64,000 bases of DNA. Origin: Cyanobacteria bacterium REEB67. Its GTDB lineage: Bacteria; Cyanobacteriota; Vampirovibrionia; Obscuribacterales; Obscuribacteraceae. How positions within the stretch are numbered: the first letter of the stretch is position 1; each line of letters begins with the position of its first letter. The stretch spans positions 1-64,000 of the forward strand of contig JAGXAB010000004.1 in the NCBI GenBank assembly GCA_018971775.1, read 5' to 3'. Below, piece by piece: positions 25,679 to 35,687 of the stretch. Both the position numbers and the translations under genes were made by a program. Under the pieces are notes generated by a model. It was not told where the DNA came from. It did not search any database and saw only the letters and a program-made list of their open reading frames with translations.

Positions 25679-26497
25679 TTACTGGTCGCCGGCGCCAATT
25701 TGGATGTCGGCCACTTTGATGAATTGCTTCGTATCCCATAGATAGGAGCGGTTCTCGGTAGCACAGATGACATGACTTCCATCCGGGCTGAATAAAGCGG
25801 CGGCAATTGGCGCTTCAGCCTCGATCTGGCCGACCGGCTGCCCGTCGGCAACCGTCCACAAAGTCGTGTTGCGGCCGTCCAGGGTGAGAAATTGCTGACT
25901 GTTCGGATTGAATATCAGCTCGCGAATCGGCGTTTCGACCGGAGTGCTGAGCAATTTAACGCCCTCGCTTAATGACCAGAGCTCGAAACCGGCGGCCGTC
26001 AAAACAGCGAGCTTGGCGCCATCAGGGCTGATGATCAGCTGCCTAACGGCACTCTTGTGATCAAATTGAAATTTGAATTCGCCCAGAGGGGCGCTCCAAA
26101 CGCGCGTCCAGGCCCCTCCGCTGGTAATGACGAAACTGCCGTCCTTGCCAAAGGCAATGAAGCGGATCGGCCCGCCGTGCTGCAGAGCCATATTTTGAGA
26201 ACCGCGGCTGGCATTCCAGAGCGCGGCACTGTTGCCAGAACAGGTCAAAAAACAATTGGAACAGGGGCTGAAAGTAATGGCCCGGGCGCCGGCGATGCTC
26301 GGCACCACCGAGAGGAAATCAGCGGCCGTATTGCGTACGGGCATACCGCCGGTCGGATCATCGAGATATTTGGGTATTTGCGTACCAAAAACCACCGAAT
26401 TGATCGTATTCACCTGAGCCAGAGCACTTTCACCGCGGACCAATGCCGGCGCGCTCAAAACCCCCGCCAGACAGACCACTGACCACAATTTATTCAT
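25679..26497 (-). CDS. Secreted WD40-like beta-propeller protein
   Basis: The protein has 272 residues with GGACGGG upstream. A signal peptide ends near residue 27. The rest holds about five WD40-like blades with recognisable elements: ITFSPCSNCFLTCSGN..ALWN, IAFGKDGSFVITSGGAWTRVW, LIISPDGAKLAVLTAAGFELW, LIFNPNSQQFLTLDGRNTTLW, ALFSPDGSHVICATENRSYLW. Five blades are few for a closed propeller, so it may be partial or pair with itself. Probably a [11 protein letters not shown] protein-interaction scaffold; partner unknown. Confidence 0.8.
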   Translation of the reverse strand: MNKLWSVVCLAGVLSAPALVRGESALAQVNTINSVVFGTQIPKYLDDPTGGMPVRNTAADFLSVVPSIAGARAITFSPCSNCFLTCSGNSAALWNASRGSQNMALQHGGPIRFIAFGKDGSFVITSGGAWTRVWSAPLGEFKFQFDHKSAVRQLIISPDGAKLAVLTAAGFELWSLSEGVKLLSTPVETPIRELIFNPNSQQFLTLDGRNTTLWTVADGQPVGQIEAEAPIAAALFSPDGSHVICATENRSYLWDTKQFIKVADIQIGAGDQ

Positions 26498-26605
26498 TAC
26501 CCGTCCTTTTTTTGCATTTTCGCCAACTTTGTGGGCACTTTCCTAGCCAATATACCAACATCATCAAGTAGGCGCGGTATGTATCAGCTGAGGAAGGTGG
26601 CAAAA

Positions 26606-27604
26606 ATGAATGGCAAACACGATAAAGCCCCCGACGAAACAATAACTGTCGAAGCTCTGCCCGCTCCGGGAGTATCGGCGAAAACAGCCGTAACGCTTTC
26701 CGAGGAGACCGCGGCAACAGAGGCGGCTGGCAAAGCGCTCAAATTGAAACATGCCCCCTTCCGCCTCAGCCAAGAAGATCTGGCGCTCATCAACACAAAC
26801 CGTGGCCTGCGCCAGTTGCTGAAACAAAACAGGATCAAATTGAGAGCGGTGCTGACTCAATTGCACTACGAAAAAGAGCTCAAACTGCTGCAAGTCGAGC
26901 TGGTCAAACTGCAACGCTGGGTGCAGGAAACGGACGCCCGCGTCGCAATCCTATTTGAAGGGCGAGACGCGGCCGGCAAAGGGGGAGCGATCAGGCGATT
27001 CATCGAGCATCTCAATCCACGCTCGATGCGCGTCGTGGCATTGCCCAAACCATCCGAAGAAGAGCAAGGGCAGTGGTATTTCCAGCGCTACACCCTCGAG
27101 CTTCCCAATAAAGGCGAGATCGTTTTTTTCGACCGTAGCTGGTACAACCGCGCCGTCGTCGAGCCGGTCAACGACTTTTGCACAGAGGCGCATTACCAGC
27201 GTTTTATGCAGCAAGTACCAGAATTCGAAAACATGCTTTACGAAGACGGTGTAACGATTATCAAATTCTGGTTCTCGATTTCAAAAGACGAACAATTGCG
27301 CCGCTTCGAATCGCGCAAAGTAAATCCGCTCAAGCAGTGGAAACTCAGCCCAATAGACAATACGGCCCAGGAATTGTGGGATAAATACAGCGACTTCAAA
27401 GAAGAGATGTTCAGCAAAACCCATACTTCCTTTTGCCCGTGGATAATCGTCAAAGCCAACGACAAGCGCCGCGCCCGCCTGGAAGCAATCCGCTATCTTC
27501 TCAATTTGCTGCCTTACAAGGGCAAAAACGAAGCGAATGTAAATATTTGCCATGATCCCAATATCGTTGCTCGCCACCACCGCGCCGCATCGCGACTAGA
27601 TTGA
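26606..27604 (+). CDS. ppk2: Polyphosphate kinase 2
   Basis: The protein has 332 residues from ATG 26606, preceded by GGAAGGTGG; upstream in-frame GTG 26531 and ATG 26579 are less likely. PPK2 transfers phosphate between polyphosphate and nucleoside di- or monophosphates. Walker A is GRDAAGKGG at residues 119-127, the lid region includes FQRYTLELPNKGE, and Walker B FFDRSWYNR is at 174-182. The single-domain length fits class I or III. The N-terminal ~50 residues are low complexity. The gene is divergent from the WD40 gene. With the PiT transporter and the PpgK-like kinase it suggests active polyphosphate metabolism. Confidence 0.93.
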   Translation: MNGKHDKAPDETITVEALPAPGVSAKTAVTLSEETAATEAAGKALKLKHAPFRLSQEDLALINTNRGLRQLLKQNRIKLRAVLTQLHYEKELKLLQVELVKLQRWVQETDARVAILFEGRDAAGKGGAIRRFIEHLNPRSMRVVALPKPSEEEQGQWYFQRYTLELPNKGEIVFFDRSWYNRAVVEPVNDFCTEAHYQRFMQQVPEFENMLYEDGVTIIKFWFSISKDEQLRRFESRKVNPLKQWKLSPIDNTAQELWDKYSDFKEEMFSKTHTSFCPWIIVKANDKRRARLEAIRYLLNLLPYKGKNEANVNICHDPNIVARHHRAASRLD

Positions 27605-27687
27605 GGTCGTACAAAAAATTAACGGGAAGCTTGGCTTAACTGAGGCTAGTCAAGCATGCCCGACGAGCCCAAGTAATTTTATACTTG

Positions 27688-29076
27688 ATGCAGATGAACC
27701 TCGAACAAACCGTATACACCAGCGAACAAGTGCTCGCTCTGGCTCCGGACGCAAGCTCGCAAAAGTCCGGCCAGGACCTGGCCAACACGCGCAAATGGCT
27801 AAAACTAGCCATGGGCGGTGGTGCGGCCTGGGGTGAATGTCAGGGCAGTGGCGGCGCGCCCTATCAGACCCGCATCGATTTGAGCGGTCCAGCCTTCAAA
27901 TGCTCCTGCCCCAGCCGCAAATTTCCCTGCAAGCATGGTATCGGTTTGCTTTTGCTTTACAGCCTCTCGAAGGCGAGCTTTAACGAGCTCGAGCAACCCA
28001 AATGGGTGAGCGAATGGCTTGCCACTCGCTTTGATCGCAACAAGAAAAAAGAGAAGGGCGAAGCCAGAGACAAGGAAGACGATCGCAGTCCGGAGCAATT
28101 AGAAGAAGCGCGGCTGGCGAAAGAAAAGCGCCGCCAGACCCGTCTTGAAAATGTTCAGGCTGGTGTCGAGGAACTCGAGCTTTTCCTGGCCGACTTGATC
28201 CGACAGGGCGTCGGCAACTTAAAAAGCGAAGGCTATGCTTTTTTTGAAAGTCGAGCGGCGCGCCTCGTCGACGCTCAGGCCCCCGGTCTGGCCAGATTAG
28301 TGCGCGAATGCGCCGCTTTGACCAGTGGACAGACAAACTGGCAGGAAACCCTGCTCAATCGCCTGGCGACGATATATTTGATCACCCGCGCCTTTAAAAA
28401 TATCGATCAGCTCCCGGCAATCATGCGCGAGGACGTTCTCACGGCAGTAGGCTTCAACCAGAGTCAGGAAGCCGTTTTGAGCGGTGAAGCCGTGGCCGAC
28501 GAATGGCTTGTGGTCGGACAATACGTCTACAACGAAGACAAACTGAGGGTACAGAAGAGCTGGCTGCGTGGCCTTTCTAAGGGGCGCACGGCTCTTATTC
28601 TGAGCTTCGCCCATGGTACCGCCCCCTTCGATGTCTTACTGGTAGCCGGACATATTTACGATGCTGAGCTGGTCTTTTATCGATCAAATTATCCGCTGCG
28701 GGCCCTGATCAAAGTAAAAAACGGGGATGTCGGGGACCTCTTCGAAAGAGCGCTCCGCCCACAGGGAGTGAGCACCATCGATGATGCCCTGCAAGAATAC
28801 GCCTGCGCGCTGGCGCACCTGCCCTGGCTCGAAGACTTGCCGGTTCTGATTAACGGTCAGATCCTGGTGCGCACGTCCGACCGCGACCTGTTTATTGCCG
28901 ACAAGCAAAAAGGAGCTCTGCCGCTCCAGACCAATTACCAGGCCGGCTGGCAGCTGACAGCCTTTTCGGCCGGCCATCCGCTGACGCTCTTTGGTGAATT
29001 TGACGGCACCTCCCTCAAACCGCTGGCAGCAATCAACGAACAAAACGGTGCTTTTTTAAAATTGGCTCAGGGATAA
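27688..29076 (+). CDS. SWIM zinc-finger protein, first gene of a MoxR/VWA operon
   Basis: The protein has 462 residues from ATG 27688 (alternatives TTG 27685, ATG 27694). The SWIM finger C-x-C-xn-C-x-H is at Cys72, Cys74, Cys81, His83 (KCSCPSRKFPCKHGIGLLLL). A long charged coiled coil follows (residues ~105-160, Lys/Glu/Arg-rich), then an alpha-helical C-terminal domain. SWIM fingers bind DNA or protein. In other bacteria a SWIM protein of this type heads a cluster with DUF5691, MoxR, DUF5682 and VWA genes, the order seen here. Only 6 bp separate it from the next gene. Confidence 0.88.
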   Translation: MQMNLEQTVYTSEQVLALAPDASSQKSGQDLANTRKWLKLAMGGGAAWGECQGSGGAPYQTRIDLSGPAFKCSCPSRKFPCKHGIGLLLLYSLSKASFNELEQPKWVSEWLATRFDRNKKKEKGEARDKEDDRSPEQLEEARLAKEKRRQTRLENVQAGVEELELFLADLIRQGVGNLKSEGYAFFESRAARLVDAQAPGLARLVRECAALTSGQTNWQETLLNRLATIYLITRAFKNIDQLPAIMREDVLTAVGFNQSQEAVLSGEAVADEWLVVGQYVYNEDKLRVQKSWLRGLSKGRTALILSFAHGTAPFDVLLVAGHIYDAELVFYRSNYPLRALIKVKNGDVGDLFERALRPQGVSTIDDALQEYACALAHLPWLEDLPVLINGQILVRTSDRDLFIADKQKGALPLQTNYQAGWQLTAFSAGHPLTLFGEFDGTSLKPLAAINEQNGAFLKLAQG

Positions 29077-29082
29077 GCAAAA

Positions 29083-30741
29083 ATGCCTAATGCCTCTACA
29101 GCAAAGCGAAACGTCTGGCAGGAAATGATTCAAACCTGCGTGCTCGGCTCGGCTCGTCGCGCACCCGATCTGACGCTGAGCGGTACTACCGGAGAAGTGC
29201 TAGCCGATCTGGAAGCAGCGCTCGAGGCAAGCGGTTGCACAAAGGAGGAAAAAATCCTCACCGCCCTGACCACGCTTTCGATCGCCAGAAGGAGCGGTCA
29301 AAAGGCGCTCGATGCGAGCTCCTTGCCAGCGCCGCCTCCAGCGGTAGCGCTAGAAAGATCGGATACTCGCGCCTTCTGCAGCCATTACTCGATCAATCTG
29401 CTCAATCACATCCTGGCCGATCAAGCCAAAGGCAGTGAAGCTCGACGTCTCAAGCTGATTCGCGACTGGCTCACTTTTTGTCGCGATGCCGAGCGCCTGG
29501 TCATGCCAGCACAGCTGCCGCGCTTACTCGAACTCTTGAAAAATATGACCGACCTGCACCAGCTTCTGGCCGACTGCGGTGGGCACTACCTGCAATGGCT
29601 CCTGCCGCAAAATGCAGACTGGTTTGAAACTTACAAAGACGTATCGTCCTTCAATAGCGCTGAGCATGAGTCCCCCGAGCGCCTGATTGCCGAGATCGAG
29701 CTCGGTGCAGACAGAGACAGACAGCTGGCCTTCCAGCGCCTGCGCAAAATCGACCGGCGCGCCCAGACAAAACAAGCGATCGACTGCTTACAGACCCTCT
29801 GGGAAAAAGAATCGGTCGAGCAAAAAATGACATTTTTGAAGGCCCTGAGCGCTGAGCTAAGTATGAACGACGAGCCTTTTTTGGAAGAGGTCGTCCTCGC
29901 CGATCGGCGCAAGGAAATCAGACTGGCGGCGGCCGGCCTCCTGATCAAGTTACCGCAAAGCAGGCTGATTGCCCGCATGCGCGAGCGCGCCGAGGGCATG
30001 ATTGGACAATCGGCAAAAGTGCTCGAGATTGATCTGCCCGCTGAATTTGACAAGACTATGGCTCGCGATGGCATAGAAGAGACGATAAACGTCGACTCGA
30101 GAATCGGACAGAAGGCAGGCTGGCTCTATCAAATCGTCAGTCTTGTCGATCCGACGTACTGGCAGGAGCGCCATGGCCTTAGCCCTTCAGCCTTTTTAAA
30201 GCATGTCTTGAGCAGCGGCGCATGGTCACTACCGATGGTGCTCGGCCTGCTCAATGCCTGTGCACTCTATAGCAATGAACAATTTCAGCAGGCGATCATC
30301 GACGAGGAAGCGATTCATCTAACCGAATCGCAAGCCGGTCAGGCTTTCCTCAAAGCTCTGCCGACAGAACAACTGGAAAAACTGATTCTGGCCAGGCTGC
30401 CGAAGTGGGCACAAACGGACAGAAAATCAGCTCCACGACTGGATCTCTGGTATTACCTCGAGCTCGTCGATTTCCATTGGAGCGAAACATTCAGTCAGGC
30501 CCTGTTACTTTTCATTATCAAAGAAATCCGCGAAAAAGTGCCGGTCTTCGGTCACACCTTCTATAGCAATGCTACCAATTTTGGCCTGCGTGCCCATGTC
30601 GAGGCGGGTCGCTTGCTAGAAGAGATCAATCTCGCCGAGGCCGAAATCGACACCTGGACACGCAATGGTCTGGAGCGCTTTATCGACACGTTGAAATTGC
30701 GCTTCGAAATGCGCCAGTCCTTCCTTGGCCAGGAGCAGTAG
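29083..30741 (+). CDS. DUF5691 protein
   Basis: The protein has 552 residues, mainly alpha-helical, with a HEAT-like middle part (RQLAFQRLRKIDRRAQ..., EIRLAAAGLLIKLPQS). It begins with the family pattern WQEMIQTCVLGSARR. The family is known only from MoxR/VWA-type clusters with SWIM and DUF5682 partners; its biochemical role is unknown. It has no signal peptide or membrane span. It starts 6 bp after the SWIM gene. The MoxR gene starts 119 bp after its stop. Confidence 0.82.
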   Translation: MPNASTAKRNVWQEMIQTCVLGSARRAPDLTLSGTTGEVLADLEAALEASGCTKEEKILTALTTLSIARRSGQKALDASSLPAPPPAVALERSDTRAFCSHYSINLLNHILADQAKGSEARRLKLIRDWLTFCRDAERLVMPAQLPRLLELLKNMTDLHQLLADCGGHYLQWLLPQNADWFETYKDVSSFNSAEHESPERLIAEIELGADRDRQLAFQRLRKIDRRAQTKQAIDCLQTLWEKESVEQKMTFLKALSAELSMNDEPFLEEVVLADRRKEIRLAAAGLLIKLPQSRLIARMRERAEGMIGQSAKVLEIDLPAEFDKTMARDGIEETINVDSRIGQKAGWLYQIVSLVDPTYWQERHGLSPSAFLKHVLSSGAWSLPMVLGLLNACALYSNEQFQQAIIDEEAIHLTESQAGQAFLKALPTEQLEKLILARLPKWAQTDRKSAPRLDLWYYLELVDFHWSETFSQALLLFIIKEIREKVPVFGHTFYSNATNFGLRAHVEAGRLLEEINLAEAEIDTWTRNGLERFIDTLKLRFEMRQSFLGQEQ

Positions 30742-30859
30742 CGCAGTCACAGCAATCAGAAAAAACTTCGAAAGTCCAAGCAAGTTACCTCCGATTCAAT
30801 TCAATCCAGTTGTATTTAACTCTCACAAATATCAGTCAGACAAGCAGCAGGAACCGTCC

Positions 30860-31960
30860 ATGACCGAAAACGCAGTAACAGCCAAAACAGTTTTGAGGCA
30901 ACATGCCGAGCAGCAATACGCCGAGGAGCTGGCCGAGCTCGGCAGACAGGACGACCGACCAAAACCACCAAACTGGGGCCTTTCGCCGGCTTCGGTCTTG
31001 CTCTATCTAGCCGGTGGTATGCTGCCTTCCGGTTTTGTCATTACGCCAAAATATGTCGGAAATCGCCGCCTGCTCGAAATCGCCATTTCCACCCTGGCCA
31101 CTGACCGTGCCCTGCTCCTGCTGGGCGTGCCCGGCACGGCCAAGACCTGGGTCGCCGAACATCTTTCGGCGGCGATCAGCGGTGACTCGACGATGCTCGT
31201 TCAGGGCACCGCCGGTACCTCGGAAGAGGCGATTCGTTATGGCTGGAATTATGCCAGGCTGCTCGCCGACGGACCGTCCATTCATGCCCTCGTACCCAGT
31301 CCAATCATGCATGCCATGCGCCTGGGCAAGATAGCCCGTGTCGAAGAGTTGACCAGGATCCCTGCCGATGTGCAGGATTCTTTGATCACCTTGCTGTCTG
31401 AAAAAACTCTGCCCATCCCCGAGCTTGGAGACGAGGCACAGGCGGTGCAGGGCTTTAACCTGATCGCCACGGCCAATGACCGCGATAAGGGCGTGAACGA
31501 GCTATCCAGCGCCCTGAAGCGACGCTTTAATATTGTCGTCCTGCCGGTTCCGGCCACCATTGAAGAAGAAGTAGACATTGTCTTCCGGCGCACCGTCGAG
31601 CTCGGTCGCGCCCTGGAATTGCCGGCCGAACCGCCGGCCATGGAAGAAATCAGAAGAGTGGTGCAGATCTTCCGCGAATTGCGCAGCGGCGTCACCAGTG
31701 ACGGCAAAACCAAACTCAAGTCGCCGAGCGGCTCACTGAGTACGGCCGAAGCAATTTCAGTAATGAACAATGGTCTTTCCCTGGCCGGACATTTTGGCGA
31801 CGGCTCGGTCAAGGCAGACGACCTGGCTGCCGGGATAGTCGGCGCCATCATCAAGGATCCCGTACACGACGCCATCGTTTTGAAAGAATACCTGGAAACA
31901 GTCGTCAAAGAAAGAGAAGGCTGGAAAGATCTCTACAGGGCCTGCCGTCAATTGACATGA
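30860..31960 (+). CDS. MoxR-family AAA+ ATPase
   Basis: The protein has 366 residues from ATG 30860 with CAGGAA upstream; an in-frame extension to 30725 overlaps the previous gene and lacks coding character. Walker A is GVPGTAKT (89-96), the Walker B/ISS region is RVEELTRIPADVQDSLITLL, sensor 1 is NLIATANDRD and an arginine-finger region is ALKRRFN. MoxR ATPases act as chaperones that remodel or insert cofactors into partners, typically working with VWA proteins. The DUF5682 gene follows with a 4-bp ATGA overlap, suggesting translational coupling. Confidence 0.92.
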   Translation: MTENAVTAKTVLRQHAEQQYAEELAELGRQDDRPKPPNWGLSPASVLLYLAGGMLPSGFVITPKYVGNRRLLEIAISTLATDRALLLLGVPGTAKTWVAEHLSAAISGDSTMLVQGTAGTSEEAIRYGWNYARLLADGPSIHALVPSPIMHAMRLGKIARVEELTRIPADVQDSLITLLSEKTLPIPELGDEAQAVQGFNLIATANDRDKGVNELSSALKRRFNIVVLPVPATIEEEVDIVFRRTVELGRALELPAEPPAMEEIRRVVQIFRELRSGVTSDGKTKLKSPSGSLSTAEAISVMNNGLSLAGHFGDGSVKADDLAAGIVGAIIKDPVHDAIVLKEYLETVVKEREGWKDLYRACRQLT

Positions 31961-34464
31961 ACAAAGTGGAGCTGAACAAAGCGGACAACAAAAAAGCCGA
32001 AATCAAAGTGATGGGCATCCGCCACCACGGACCAGGCTCGGCCCGATCCGTGGCCGCATCGCTGGCCGCTTTCGAGCCCGATTGCATCCTGATCGAAGGT
32101 CCGCCCGAAGGCGACCATCTGATCAAATACGTAAACGATCAAGGCATGGCACCACCGGTAGCACTGCTCGTTTACGCCCAGGAGCATCCGCGTCAAGCCT
32201 GTTATTACCCCTTCGCCAATTTTTCGCCGGAGTGGCAGGCCCTGTCGTATGGTGCCGAAAAAGGCATCGCCTGCCGCTTCATGGACCTGCCTCAGGCAAA
32301 TTGGTTGGCTCTATCGGAGCGCAAACTGGAAAAGTTGCGCGAAAAAATGGAAGCGGCCGCAGCCGATGCCGAAAGAAGTGGCGAAGCAAATGTCCAGAGT
32401 CCGGAACAAGAACAAGATTCGGTGCCGACCAGACGTGAAAGCCTCGCACCAGAGGACGCCCCCCGCGCACTCACCCTGAAGCAGCGCATCCGTCTTGATC
32501 CTATAGGCGCTCTCGCCCATGCCGCCGGGTTCAGCGATGGCGAGCGCTGGTGGGAACAATTGATCGAACAGCGCCAGTCTATTGACGACAATGATATTTT
32601 TGACGGCATCACAGAGGCCATGGCCGCTCTGCGCGAGGAATTGAGCGAGCCGGACCGGATCTTGATCGTCCAGCGCGAAGACGACAGCCTGGAAGACGAA
32701 CGTCTTTATGAGGATCTGGACGAGCGCGTCGAGCCCCTGCGCGAGGCCCACATGCGCCAGACGCTGCGCCAGGCGATCAAAGAAGACTGCTCTCGGATCG
32801 CCATCATCTGCGGTGCCTGGCACGCTCCTGCCTTTAGCAATATGCCGCCGGCTAAAAACGATCAGCTTCTGCTCAAGGGTTTGCCCAAGATAAAAGTAGA
32901 AGCAACCTGGATACCCTGGACGCACGGACGCCTGCAGTTCAATAGCGGTTATGGAGCTGGTGTCGAGTCCCCCGGCTATTACGAGCATTTATTTAAATGC
33001 GAAAATCTGCAGAGCGCAGAGGAATCGCCGGCCCCGTCATTGAGCTGGCTCGTGCGCGTGGCCCATCTGCTCCGCGAAGAAGATCTGAGCGCTTCGTCGG
33101 CCCAAGTAATCGATGCCTTCCGCCTCGCTGAAGCCCTGGCTGCGATGCGAGAGCTCACCCAGCCCGGACTCGATGAGCTCAATGAATCGACTGTGGCAGT
33201 GCTGTGCGGCGGCAATCTGGCACCACTTTCGCTGATCTACAAAAAGCTCATCGTCGGCGAACGTCTGGGCGACGTGCCGCCAGAAATACCAGGTACACCT
33301 CTGCAGCGAGACCTGACAAGACAGCAGACCAGGTTGAGGCTCAAGCCGGAAGTAAGCAGCAAAATCATCGAGCTGGACTTGCGCAAGGCTTTCGACCTGG
33401 AAAAAAGCGAACTGCTTCATCGCTTGCAGATCCTCGACATCAACTGGGGCGAAAAGCAGGAGCTGCGTAGCAAAACCAGTACCTTCCACGAGCAATGGGA
33501 TCTCGAGTGGCAACCGGAGCTGAGCATCGCCGTCGTCGAAGCGGGCGTATGGGGCCGCTCGATTGAGCAAGCGGCAAGCGCTCGCGCCATCGATCAGGCG
33601 CAAAAAATCAATGCCTTCGCGCCCCTGGTCAAGTTACTGGAACAAACCCTGGATGCCGCCCTGCCCGAAGCACTACCGACGGTGATGAGCCGGGTCGACA
33701 GCGAAGCGGCCACCCTGAGCGACATCCTCGAATTGATGAAGGCTCTACCGACCCTGGCTAAGATTGCCCGATACGGAAATGTGCGCAGCAACTTCAAAGA
33801 AAATCAGCACATCCAGGAAATCATCGACGCACTGGTGACACGTATCTGCATCAATCTACCGGCCGCCTGCGCCTCACTGGACGATGATGCCGCCTCGGTC
33901 ATGGATCAATTGATCGCCCAGGCTTATCAATCGATCAGCCTCCTCGATCAAAAACATCACAAAGAAGCATTTTACAGCGCCCTGACAAAGCTGGCAGAGC
34001 AGGTCCATCTGCATGGTCAAATAGCCGGTCGAGCGACGCGCTTGCTTTTCGACTGCAATTACTATGACGCCGACACAACTTTTACACGCATGAATCACGC
34101 CCTCAGTCACGCCTCGGAAGCGGCCTACGCCGGTCAGTGGTTAATGGGCTTCCTGGCAGGAAGCGGCCTGGTTCTTATCCATGATCATCGCTTATTTCTC
34201 ATGGTCGATCAATGGCTGAGCCAACTAAACGATGAGCACTTCGTCGAAACGCTGCCCCTATTGCGCCGTACTTTCAGCAGCTTTACCTCTCCAGAGCGAC
34301 TCTCTATAGGCGAGCTGGCGAAAAGCACTACCAGCGAGACGTTCAACCCCAACCAGCGCCCGGAAGGTGACGGTATGGATCTGGACGCTGAGCGCCTGGC
34401 TCCGGTTTTTGCCACGCTTCGTCTGGTCTTTGGTCTGGAGAAAATGGAGGGCCGGACAAGATGA
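31957..34464 (+). CDS. DUF5682 protein
   Basis: The protein has 835 residues. The N-terminal domain carries the family motif GIRHHGPGSARSVAASL, then ILIEGPPEGDHL and, near residue 285, CGAWHAPAF. His- and Glu-containing motifs in this arrangement resemble the EreA/TraB-like hydrolase fold, so an enzyme is possible (inference). The rest is helical with several Leu-rich segments. It overlaps the MoxR gene and the VWA gene by 4 bp on each side, so stoichiometric expression with both is likely. No signal peptide. Confidence 0.85.
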   Translation: MNKVELNKADNKKAEIKVMGIRHHGPGSARSVAASLAAFEPDCILIEGPPEGDHLIKYVNDQGMAPPVALLVYAQEHPRQACYYPFANFSPEWQALSYGAEKGIACRFMDLPQANWLALSERKLEKLREKMEAAAADAERSGEANVQSPEQEQDSVPTRRESLAPEDAPRALTLKQRIRLDPIGALAHAAGFSDGERWWEQLIEQRQSIDDNDIFDGITEAMAALREELSEPDRILIVQREDDSLEDERLYEDLDERVEPLREAHMRQTLRQAIKEDCSRIAIICGAWHAPAFSNMPPAKNDQLLLKGLPKIKVEATWIPWTHGRLQFNSGYGAGVESPGYYEHLFKCENLQSAEESPAPSLSWLVRVAHLLREEDLSASSAQVIDAFRLAEALAAMRELTQPGLDELNESTVAVLCGGNLAPLSLIYKKLIVGERLGDVPPEIPGTPLQRDLTRQQTRLRLKPEVSSKIIELDLRKAFDLEKSELLHRLQILDINWGEKQELRSKTSTFHEQWDLEWQPELSIAVVEAGVWGRSIEQAASARAIDQAQKINAFAPLVKLLEQTLDAALPEALPTVMSRVDSEAATLSDILELMKALPTLAKIARYGNVRSNFKENQHIQEIIDALVTRICINLPAACASLDDDAASVMDQLIAQAYQSISLLDQKHHKEAFYSALTKLAEQVHLHGQIAGRATRLLFDCNYYDADTTFTRMNHALSHASEAAYAGQWLMGFLAGSGLVLIHDHRLFLMVDQWLSQLNDEHFVETLPLLRRTFSSFTSPERLSIGELAKSTTSETFNPNQRPEGDGMDLDAERLAPVFATLRLVFGLEKMEGRTR

Positions 34465-35642
34465 GCGAGGAGCAGCGGAGCGAGGATAAATTAAAGCGCT
34501 GGCGCCTTGTACTTGGCGATCAGGATAACAACGGCGTCTCGGTCAAATTGAGCGGCGACGATGCCGCCATGGATATCGCCCTTTCTTCTCTCTATAACAG
34601 AAAGGAAACCGACGGCAGCGGCAAAGAGCGCACAAAGAGCGGCGATCTGAGCAGCTCCAGTCCAAAGGTAGCGCGCTGGCTCGGCGACATTCGCAAATAT
34701 TTTCCCAGCTCAGTCGTGACAATCATGCAAAAAGACGCCCTGGAAAAACTCGACCTCAAACGTATGCTACTTGAGCCGGAGCTGCTTTCCTCGATGGTGC
34801 CCGACGTCGGTCTGGTTGCTACACTGGCAGCACTCGGTTCGGCCTTGCCGAACAAAAGCAAGGAGACGGCCAGACAGGTCGTGCGCAAAGTCTGCGATGA
34901 TTTGATGCAGAGACTCGGCAATCCCACCAGACAGGCGGTCACCGGCGCCCTCAACAAAGCGCGGCGCAATAACAATCCGCGCCATAGCGAAATCGACTGG
35001 GACAAAACGATTCGCGTCAATTTGCGCCATTATCAAAGCAAATACAAAACGATCATCCCCCAGCGCCGGATCGGCTACGGAAAAAGAAGCGCTAGCCTGA
35101 AGGATATTATTTTGCTCGTCGATCAGAGCGGCTCGATGGCCACTTCAGTCGTCTATGCCAGCATCTTTGCCGCGGTGCTCGCCACCGTGCGTTCGGCGAC
35201 AACAAGGATGGTTGCCTTCGACACGAGCGTCGTCGATTTGAGCGACAAGCTGAGCGATCCGGTTGATATCATATTTGGTGTGCAACTGGGCGGCGGCACG
35301 GATATCAACAGAGCGGTCGAATATGGTCAGACGCTGGTCCGTCAGCCGGCCGATACGATTTTTGTGATCATCAGTGATCTCTTCGAGGGCGGCAACAACA
35401 ACGACATGCTCAAGAGGGTCTACAGCCTGGTAAACTCAGGCGTGAAAGTGATCTGCCTGCTCGCTCTCTCCGACGACGGCGCTCCGGCATTTGACCATCG
35501 CAATGCCGCTTATTTCGCCGAGATCGGTATACCGACCTTTGCCTGTACTCCCGATCAATTTCCGCAGATGATGGCCCAGGCCATCAGTCAGGGCGACATT
35601 TTACAGTGGGCCGCCGGCCAGGGCATCGTAACCACAAAATAA
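34461..35642 (+). CDS. VWA (CoxE-like) protein, last gene of the MoxR operon
   Basis: The protein has 393 residues. The N-terminal ~210 residues are helical. A von Willebrand A domain lies at about 213-385 with a complete MIDAS: DQSGS at 221-225, Thr280-Asp281 in GGGTDI and Asp306 in ISDLFEGG. VWA proteins of this kind bind a divalent metal and act as adaptors for MoxR ATPases, as in CoxD/CoxE or RavA/ViaA pairs. The start overlaps the DUF5682 stop by 4 bp. No terminator hairpin is evident before the kinase gene 45 bp downstream. Confidence 0.92.
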   Translation: MSEEQRSEDKLKRWRLVLGDQDNNGVSVKLSGDDAAMDIALSSLYNRKETDGSGKERTKSGDLSSSSPKVARWLGDIRKYFPSSVVTIMQKDALEKLDLKRMLLEPELLSSMVPDVGLVATLAALGSALPNKSKETARQVVRKVCDDLMQRLGNPTRQAVTGALNKARRNNNPRHSEIDWDKTIRVNLRHYQSKYKTIIPQRRIGYGKRSASLKDIILLVDQSGSMATSVVYASIFAAVLATVRSATTRMVAFDTSVVDLSDKLSDPVDIIFGVQLGGGTDINRAVEYGQTLVRQPADTIFVIISDLFEGGNNNDMLKRVYSLVNSGVKVICLLALSDDGAPAFDHRNAAYFAEIGIPTFACTPDQFPQMMAQAISQGDILQWAAGQGIVTTK

Positions 35643-35687
35643 ATGCCGCAAAATATTCAGTAACGGGTATGTAGATAGCAACTTTTA

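Noticed and set aside
30725..30859. Upstream extension of the MoxR ATPase
   Set aside because: It overlaps the DUF5691 gene and has low-complexity, non-coding-like sequence. ATG 30860 has a ribosome site.
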